Origin: Sparassis latifolia
Taxonomy: Eukaryota > Basidiomycota > Agaricomycetes > Polyporales > Sparassidaceae
Assembly: GCA_018466975.1 (NCBI GenBank)
Contig: CM031552.1
Location: forward strand, 372,001-436,000
Direction: 5' to 3'
Length of the DNA stretch: 64,000 nt
Below are positions 57,262 to 64,000 of the stretch, in pieces; positions within the stretch are counted from its first letter, which is position 1, and each line of letters opens with the position of its first letter. Made by a program: the position numbers and the translations under genes. A model generated the notes under the pieces. The model ran no database searches. It saw only the letters and a list, made by a program, of their open reading frames with translations, and was not told the origin of the DNA.

Positions 57262-59357
57262 CTACCGCGTCTTAATGACGCCGGCGTTGATCAGCTTCAT
57301 GATGTTTTGGCGCACAGTCGGGTTCTTCATGTGGTCCTGCAGGGCCGCCGGGTTCGTCTGCGCCTGCTGCAGGATAGACTGCATGACTGGGTCGCCCATA
57401 ATTTTCTGCATGCAAATCAGTATCTCGTCGGCTGGCTGGCACCACTCAAGGGTAGTCTACTCACCGCAATCTCGGGGTCGCGCATCGCCCGCTGGAGCGT
57501 CTCCTCGTCATTCTCTCCCGAGCGCTGGCTGAAAAGCTCCTGCTGGCATTTGACCACCTGCTCCTGGATCTCCCGGCTATGCTTCTTCTCCGTATCCACA
57601 TCCGCAGCCTGCTCGACGGCCTCGACGGCCCTGGTATACTCGTGCATCGCGTAAAGGACATGGCTCTTACGGATGTACGCCTTCACGAAGCTCGGGTCCG
57701 CGCGGATCGCCGCCTCCGTATCCTTGAGCGCCTCGGGCAACGCGACGAGCTTCGTGTACGCGTTCGCGCGGTTGTTGTACCCGCGCGGGTCCTCCGGTGC
57801 GCGCTTGATCGACTCGGTGTACGCCTTCACCGCGCCGGCGAAGTCGCCCGCCTTGAAGAGCGCGTTCCCCTCCTCGCGCGCGTGTGTCGCCTTCTCGGGG
57901 TCGATGTACGCGAGCCGCGTTGCCGCCACCTCTGCGCGCTCAGCGTCGTGCAGTTTCGTGAGGATGTCCGGCGTGCGGTGTTCCGTGAGCGACTTGTTGT
58001 AGTACTTGACCGCGGTCGTGAGGTCGCCCTTCTTGGAGCAGGCGTTACCGGCGCGCCCGAGGGCTTTCGCGATGAGCTTGTAGTCAGCGCGCAGCTGCAC
58101 GGATCCGTGGTGGTCAGTGATGGGACTGCAAAAATATAAAGAAAATGAGGCAAACGTACCGAACGACCCTCGTCTACTGCCTTCTCGCAGGTCTCTACAC
58201 ACTTGTCGTACTCTCCCTGCTCAAAATATGCCGCTGCATATACAAAGTCATGATTAGACTCGCAGAAAACGGAACGAGCGGCGACGCACCTGCAAGATTG
58301 GTCAGGAACGTGATGTCCTTCGACCAGAGCTCCCACGCCTTCTCAAAATGCGTCGCCGCAGTGGCGAAGTCGCGCGCCTTGTAGGCTTCCGCACCGACTT
58401 TTTTCTCCGCCTCCGCCGCCGAGCGTGCACGAGCGTCCTCGTCGTCCTCTGCCATCTCCACATCCTCTTCCTCCACCTTCGCTGCGGACGGGGGTGTGGA
58501 CGTGGACGCAGCGGGCTGCGGCGTATGCGTATGCTCATGCGCGTGCCCATGTTCATGCTCATGCTCGTGATCGTGACCGTGACCGTGTTCCGTCTGTTCG
58601 CGCTTCAGTCCCTCGGGTAGGTCCCCGGAGCCCTCCTCGCGGGAAAAGCCCTGCATGTCGACGCCCATCAGCGCACCGAGAACGTCGATCATGCGAGGAT
58701 CCTGGAGGGCGCCATCAGCGAGCTGCGGGTTGCGCTGGAGCGCCTGCAGACGCTGCACAAACGCAGGATCCGCGAGGTGCTTTGCGGTGCGCGGGTTCGA
58801 CGCGAGCTTGCCTATGAGGTTCGGGTCGCCGAAGAGCTTGCCCAGGCCGAAAGGCTCCGCGCCATCACCGCGTTCGTCTGCTGCTGCGAGCGAGAGTCAG
58901 TGCAAGCAGGGGAGGGTGGAGGAGCGGGGAAGAGAGGCACCTTTCGCGTCTTGAACCTCCTTGAGACCGCGCCGGAGGGCGGGGCTGTCCTCGAGCTTCA
59001 GACCGGCCTCATACGCGGCAATGGCCTCGTCATATCTGTGCGCACCGTGGAGCGCGGCGCCCTTGCGCGCGTAGCCTTTGGACCACGCCGAGTTGATTTT
59101 CACGCACTGCATCCGCGGACAGTCAGACGATCTGCGCCTCCGCGGCTTCTACGGGAGAACCTCAAAACGCGCACCTGCTCCGCGTCCTCGAGGGCGGCTG
59201 CCCACTGGCGTTTGCCGGCCTTGGCAGCGCTGCGGTTGGAGTAGAGGACGTGGTTGGATGGATCGAGCACGATGGCCTGGGAGAAGAGGTCGATGGCGTT
59301 GTCGTAGTCTTTCGCCTGGAATGCTTTGTTGCCCTGGTCTTTGAGTGCGTTCGCCAT
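57262..59357 (-). CDS. STI1: Hsp70/Hsp90 co-chaperone STI1/HOP (596 aa)
   Basis: Adaptor that links Hsp70 and Hsp90 through TPR clamps for client transfer in the cytosol. Exons 59357-59175, 59106-58941, 58883-58290, 58233-58160, 58094-57465 and 57405-57262 give 596 aa, normal length. TPR1 runs from residue 1 to about 115 (M-A-N-A-L-K-D-Q-G-N-K-A-F). The first DP/STI1 domain is near 135-200 (D-P-A-F-V-Q-R-L, D-P-R-M-I-D-V-L). TPR2A/2B span about 270-520. The C-terminal DP2 is D-P-V-M-Q-S-I-L-Q-Q, ending in I-M-K-L-I-N-A-G. A histidine-rich linker, H-G-H-G-H-D-H-E-H-E-H then more His, lies near residues 213-237, just after DP1; STI1 proteins I know lack it. A perfect heat-shock element lies about 120 bases upstream. 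Confidence 0.95.
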
Positions 59358-59476
59358 GGCGTGTACGCTGTCTATAGCAATCGCTGTAGCTGTAACGAGA
59401 TGGGTGGGCTGGAAGGAATGTAGGTCTTATATCCTGAGCAGTTCGGGTCGAGTTCTGTGCGATGTGCACTCGGTGT

Positions 59477-59489
59477 TTCGAGAACCTTC
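59477..59489. promoter_or_regulatory. Heat-shock element upstream of STI1
   Basis: TTCGAGAACCTTC contains three perfectly alternating NTTCN/NGAAN units, the minimal Hsf1 binding site. It is about 120 bases upstream of the STI1 start on the minus strand, the expected place for a heat-shock-induced co-chaperone gene. Confidence 0.65.
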
Positions 59490-60266
59490 TTCGTCCCGCC
59501 GATTTCGGGTTAGGGTTACTGGATGACGTTGATATTGACGCACCTCTGGACGACAGTCTAGTTATAGTGCTGGACGCACATGGCATCTTAGAGCATACAC
59601 ACCGCGATGTGACAGGAGGGCGATGGTCGGAATGGGTTCTGTAGACTAGAATGTGATGCGGAAGCCCGGACGTGATGGCCACAGCTGAAGACACCTTTTC
59701 CTTACTTGTCACCGATTAGAAATAAGCCTGACTCACCAGGTTAAGCTACGGACGTCACCAGCTGGAACTACATAGAGGAGAACTTCTTAGGGCTGCAGAC
59801 GGCGACGTAAAGTGGGAGGATAAAACGAATAGACCTTCGAAGATGGGCGGAGCACCTTATATACGTGCTGCCCTCCCCGATTCTAACTCAGCCAGGAAGT
59901 CCTGACCCCCTGATAGGCTCATTGACGTCCTGCTGAGCTACATGACGAAAAAGAAATTGTCAATGACGATGGCTGAGGGCAAGGAAACTAAATGGGATGA
60001 TATAAAGGGAAGGTGAGATACTCAATATGGTAAGATATCTTTCTCTTAGAGGTTAGGGCTAATGGTGTGACGTCATCTGTCTGGTACAAGTAGAGCGGCC
60101 TCTTAGATCTTGTTTGACGGGGATCTGACCCGGTCAGTACTTCAGTAACAACACTCAGGATGCCACATGATGGGTCTGCAATATTATTGCAGCGCGTCGA
60201 CTATGATAATACACTACCATACTTTTCCTGTGGGATCGATTGGATGTAACAGCCTCACTCACGTTA
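59490..60266. other. Intergenic between STI1 and NOP9 3' end
   Basis: No gene supported. One perfect CRE/ATF palindrome TGACGTCA occurs at 60068-60075, with further GACGTC sites near 59751 and 59924. Meaning is uncertain at about 700 bases from the STI1 start. Confidence 0.4.
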
Positions 60267-63200
60267 TCAATCAAAATGCGCGCGTTTCTTCCGACTATGC
60301 CCCTTCTCTTCCTTCGGGGCAGCCTTGATCGCGCCGAGAACGTCCTTCAAGACCTTGTCGACCTGCTCCTTCTGACCTTCACGCTTCTGCTCGACCTCAC
60401 CGCCTTGGCCCTGGGCGGGCACGCTGCCGGTGGGTCCCAAACGCCCCTTCTTGACCTTTTTCCCAAGAGCAGCGTCGAAGAGAGCGTCGATCTCGTCCTC
60501 CGGACGCGCCTTCCGCTTGCGCTTCGCGTGCTTCTGTTCTGTATCCGCAGGAAGCGCGGGAGCGGGCCTGTCTATCGGGGCTAACGTCGTCGTCGTCAGC
60601 GGCGGCAGCGGAGCGCGCTGTGCGCTCTTGGCCGATGATTGCTGGTTCTTCCATTCGTCTACGTTGCGCTGCAGTAGGTGCAAGTTGAGGTGCCGTGTGA
60701 AAAACTTGCCGTAGAACGAGCCTGCAAGGAAGTGTTCGTGCGGGATAAGCGACCGTGCGATTTTTTCCTGCACAGCGTCAGTGACAGGGCCCTAAGAGCG
60801 ATCGTACGATGAGTCACACCTTCAAGTAAGGATCAGCGTATGCCCAGCAGCGGTCGCCGACCCGGCTGCCTATCCGGTCGTCTACTAGGACGTGGTAGTG
60901 CCCCATAAGGTCCAGGACGAACTTCCGCTTTGCCTTAGCAGGCACGGTGGGCACATCCAAGACAGCGTCCAATACCCGCGAGCTCGTGACGTGGTGGGCC
61001 ATCGCGAGGACTTCATCCATACTGAGGGCTTGTATACTGTCGTGTAGTTATTGTGAGAGAACGGACATCGGTAAAACAGAGAAAGACTGTACCTGTCGAT
61101 CACCAGTTCGTTGTGGGGTGCCGGAAGACGTAGCATAGCTTGTAACAAAACAGCACCTTGTGTCTTCGGTTCTAATGGATCCTCTTCCACGTTACTTCTC
61201 CCCCTTCGCCCGGATGGTCTCTTCTCAGCATCCGCTGGCTGCTCGCCTCTTGCTGTTAAGGCCGCTTTGTAGTCCTACGCCAGTCTGAGTCGCGATTAAA
61301 TACCTTGATTAAGTGCACTGACCTCAAGGGTTCTGACACGCAAAACGCAGGGAACAAGCAGCTTCTTGTCCTCTGCTGTCGTTAACTCGAATGCGCTGCA
61401 TATGGCCTGGTGATACCATTCCCAGGTGAGTGCGTTGGGAAAAATCACACGCCTGATGTCGCTCACCTCCGCAACTTTTGCCTCCTGAGCTTGCAACGCC
61501 GCAGCCCGATCTACCATGGCACGAAGCACACCTGTACGGGAAGTTTCTGAATTATACGCAATATCAGTGTCGGTTCCGCACAACATTCGAAGACCTCTTA
61601 CTGATGATTTTCCCGAAACTACCGTCAAGCTCATCGCAGGCCTCTCCTAACTGCCGTGAGCTTACACGTTCCAGTGCCTTAGCGACAACGTAGTTTGCAA
61701 CCGGGTGCACCGCCAACTTTGACAGCTTGCCCTTGAAGTACGTCGCCCAAAGGATATCGAAGACAGCACTGGGCGAGCGGGCGACCAATGTCTCAAGGAG
61801 GTGAGATGCGGTGGGGTCACGCAACAGCGTAGACAAGTAATCGGATGCCTCAGGATTAGCGGAAGGATCGTCGTCTGTCAAAACAGTGAGAACGTGCCGA
61901 CATCGGAGATGACGATGGGACGTACGAGACAAAGTGATGAGTCCGACTAGCGCTCGATCCATTAACGAGTCAGGTACATCGGCCATGTCAAGCCCGGCTT
62001 CGACCTCGAGGAGCATCTGCTCGAGAAGCAACGTAAATCTCGGTTCGTTGCAGAAGAAACCGAAGATACCTGTAACACCGGGCTGGCAACTTGGTTAGCA
62101 GCGAAGGCGCGTACTTCGTTCTCGCCGAGCTTGTCGCGTAAATTCAAGATGAACTTCGAGGCAATCTGGTGAAAGGCCTTAGGTGGGGACCGCGAGGAGC
62201 GTTCGAGTGGATGTATGTGGTCCTCAGAGAACACTGACTTCATCGGGCCCTGTCGCGCCTTGTATGCTGCGCTTTTCTTTGAACGCACGGAATGCTCTGG
62301 TTTTCCGGTAGAGTTATCAGGTCCAGCAGACGTTATACAATCCGGGGCGAGGAGTAACAGAAGGGCTCGGATCACATGAGAGCCGAATGGGTCCATTACC
62401 AAGGTCGGTAGAGATGGAAGTACTTCCTAAAGAGTGTCATGGGTTGGAGGGTAACGGTGTTTAATGGAATAAGCAACATACGTCGCAAGCGTCCAGCACA
62501 AGCTGGGTAAGTGTCCTCAGTTCGCCTTCATCAGAGGATTCCGGAACGGGAGGAAATATGCCCCGAGACTGGATACAGGTTCACTGGCATATTCAAGAAG
62601 AAAAAAGGTACTCTTACCTCCCGAGAAATAGTGTCATTAGCGACAGTGAAGAGCGTTTGACAAACATGCGAAGCAAATCTATGCTTGAGCAACTGTTCGA
62701 ACCTAAACACTGCACTCAATTAGATGCACGACTACAAGAGAGGATTCCAAAACTCACGAGCCATTCAATCTATCCACAAACACTCTCCGCACAAAATCAT
62801 CCATTGAATATGCCATTCTTTCTAACATGCTCGAGCAGTCCGGATCCGTAGCGAGCTGCTTCTCTTTGCCAGACATTTCTGCCAGGGCAGCCATAAAAAA
62901 CAGATGACGGTCTACCAAGCGCGTTAAGACAACATCATGGGCCTTGCGTCCTGGAAGGATAAGGCGGGTTGTGCGTACCTTCATTGGGATCGACATCTTC
63001 CCCTCCTTCCGCAACTACCACACCCTCTTCTTGCCATTCCCGAATCTGCAGATCGACTGTTCGAAAGTACGCCTTTACCTCTGCATCCACGTATCCAAAG
63101 GGTGCTTCGGGGTTGAATTCGGTGGCATTCGTTGCGGGCACTATCCACGATGGACCAGCGCGGGGTTCTGGTGGAAGTTCTTCCACAGGCTCGAGTTGCT

Positions 63201-63270
63201 GGCCGTAGGCCTCTTCCGCGTCGTTCTTCTTCTTGTGTTTCTTCCCTCTCTTCCTGTTTTCTCTGGGCAT
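60267..63270 (-). CDS. NOP9: NOP9, nucleolar Pumilio-repeat 40S assembly factor
   Basis: RNA-binding nucleolar protein that protects the 20S pre-rRNA site D during 40S maturation. At least eleven exons on the minus strand; the first eight are 63270-62979, 62911-62758, 62702-62618, 62568-62482, 62426-62070, 62016-61926, 61874-61602 and one beginning 61546. It starts [15 protein letters not shown], a basic nucleolar signal. Puf-like repeats are recognisable: [56 protein letters not shown] and [10 protein letters not shown] lysine-rich tail ends in K-K-R-A-H-F-D. Exon 9 onward is less certain in its exact borders. It shares a 96-base spacer with NCS6. Confidence 0.9.
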
Positions 63271-63366
63271 GGCGATCCGAGGTAGAAAAGGCGATCGGGC
63301 AAGAAGAGAGAAAGTGATCGGCAAATTTCCGCTTTCGGAAGACAGGGACTTTGTCTAGGAACGCTC
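63271..63366. promoter_or_regulatory. Bidirectional promoter, NOP9 / NCS6
   Basis: Only 96 bases separate the divergent start codons of a ribosome-assembly factor and a tRNA-thiolation enzyme. No TATA box is seen. Co-control of translation-related genes is plausible. Confidence 0.5.
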
Positions 63367-64000
63367 ATGCCGCCTCGCACTTGCACACTCTGCAACGATG
63401 CTCGTGCAATTTTGAAACGACCGAAGACGGGACAACAGATATGCAGGGATTGTTTCTTCTATGTCTTCGAGACAGAAGTGCACAATACCATCACCAACGC
63501 CAAACTATTCAAACCCGGGGATCGAGTAGCCATCGGCGCGTCCGGAGGCAAAGGTACGAGACGGTACATCGTCTCTGAGCAGGCACTGACAGAGTATGTG
63601 GGTACTCCGTTAGACTCAACTGTTTTAGCTCATGTCATGAAGACTTTGAACGATCGCTACCAGTACGGCCTTGAACTTTTTCTACTCTCCATCGACGAAG
63701 GTATCACCGGATACCGAGATGACTCACTAGAAGTGGGTATGTCGCCAGAAGTCACGTACTTCTTGTCGCTCATTCTATTACCACAGACTGTCAAGCGAAA
63801 TCAGCAGCAATATGATATGCCGCTGAAGATCCTCTCATATGATGAATTATATGGTTGGACCATGGACGCGATCGTTTCACAAGTGGGCAAGAAGAACAAC
63901 TGTACGTTCTGCGGGGTATTCCGCCGACAGGCTCTCGACAGAGGAGCGGCTATTCTTCATGTCGACCATATTGTAACGGGCCACAATGCCGATGACATCG
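63367..64000 (+). CDS. NCS6: Cytoplasmic tRNA 2-thiolation protein NCS6/CTU1 (5' part)
   Basis: ATP-dependent enzyme that with NCS2 adds sulfur to the wobble uridine of Lys, Glu and Gln tRNAs, using sulfur from Urm1. The window ends inside the gene. Exons 63367-63553, 63614-63732 and 63787 to the edge. N-terminal zinc-type cysteines: C-T-L-C and I-C-R-D-C. The PP-loop S-G-G-K-D-S-T-V (about residues 60-67) is joined across a 60-base intron. Later [12 protein letters not shown], the C-x-x-C of N-C-T-F-C-G-V, and T-G-H-N-A-D-D match CTU1. The second intron uses GTGGGT as donor. The remaining third or so of the protein lies beyond 64000. Confidence 0.95.
   Translation, partial: MPPRTCTLCNDARAILKRPKTGQQICRDCFFYVFETEVHNTITNAKLFKPGDRVAIGASGGKGTRRYIVSEQALTEYVGTPLDSTVLAHVMKTLNDRYQYGLELFLLSIDEGITGYRDDSLEVGMSPEVTYFLSLILLPQTVKRNQQQYDMPLKILSYDELYGWTMDAIVSQVGKKNNCTFCGVFRRQALDRGAAILHVDHIVTGHNADDI

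Noticed and set aside
62951..62978. An apparent 28-base intron in NOP9
   Set aside because: A 67-base intron from the same donor (62978) to an acceptor at 62912 keeps frame and gives a better family match, so the ultra-short intron is unnecessary.
1..64000. CRISPR array, prokaryotic operon, phage or plasmid features
   Set aside because: No regularly spaced repeats with spacers, no Shine-Dalgarno context; spliceosomal introns throughout show a eukaryotic nuclear genome.

Overview
The window looks like nuclear DNA of a filamentous basidiomycete, most likely an Agaricomycete. Genes are broken by many short introns of about 47-75 bases. Reading across those introns gives recognisable fungal proteins: a Zn2Cys6 regulator, OST2/DAD1, a mitoribosomal SOD-fold protein, bystin/ENP1, UDP-xylose synthase, an sst2/thn1-type RGS protein, a Nup120/160 nucleoporin, STI1, NOP9 and NCS6. 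There is no operon logic, no Shine-Dalgarno site, and I found no rRNA or tRNA gene. Exon joins below were worked out by hand from reading frame, GT/GC...AG borders and family resemblance. They are inferences and may be off by a few bases.

Layout. (1) 1-9.5 kb is accessory: a tandem, decayed two-module gene (1.2-2.8 kb, +), a complete fungal protein-kinase-like gene (4.8-6.1 kb, -), a hypothetical gene (6.8-7.8 kb, +) and a ruined second kinase copy (8.1-8.8 kb, -). (2) 9.6-17.3 kb holds a Zn2Cys6 regulator with a 627-base repeat-rich intron and a large serine-rich coiled-coil protein. (3) 17.3-23.4 kb has an isochorismatase-family hydrolase, a 350-base hAT-type MITE with 8-base target duplications, a DUF1748 mini-protein, OST2 and a mitoribosomal protein. 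(4) 23.65-26.0 kb carries a degraded kinase copy followed by the two-module gene in opposite orientation, so it mirrors block 1 and looks like an inverted segmental duplication. (5) 27.5-31.4 kb has divergent ENP1 and UXS1. (6) 32.1-36.1 kb has an alpha/beta-hydrolase-like gene and an unknown protein. (7) 37.8-39.9 kb is the RGS gene. (8) 40.8-45.2 kb is a decaying tandem array of F-box-like paralogues with one intact member. (9) 45.7-64 kb is dense housekeeping: a cytochrome b5/MAPR protein, an unknown basidiomycete protein, Nup120/160, an NDUFA4-like protein, an aldo/keto reductase, STI1, NOP9 and the start of NCS6.

How the genes relate. Four close divergent pairs (OST2/mS42, ENP1/UXS1, unknown/Nup120, NOP9/NCS6) probably share promoters. 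ENP1 and NOP9 both act in 40S ribosome assembly. The accessory blocks hold species-specific families being duplicated and lost. The best candidates for something undescribed are the two-module family with its kinase neighbour, and the F-box-like array.
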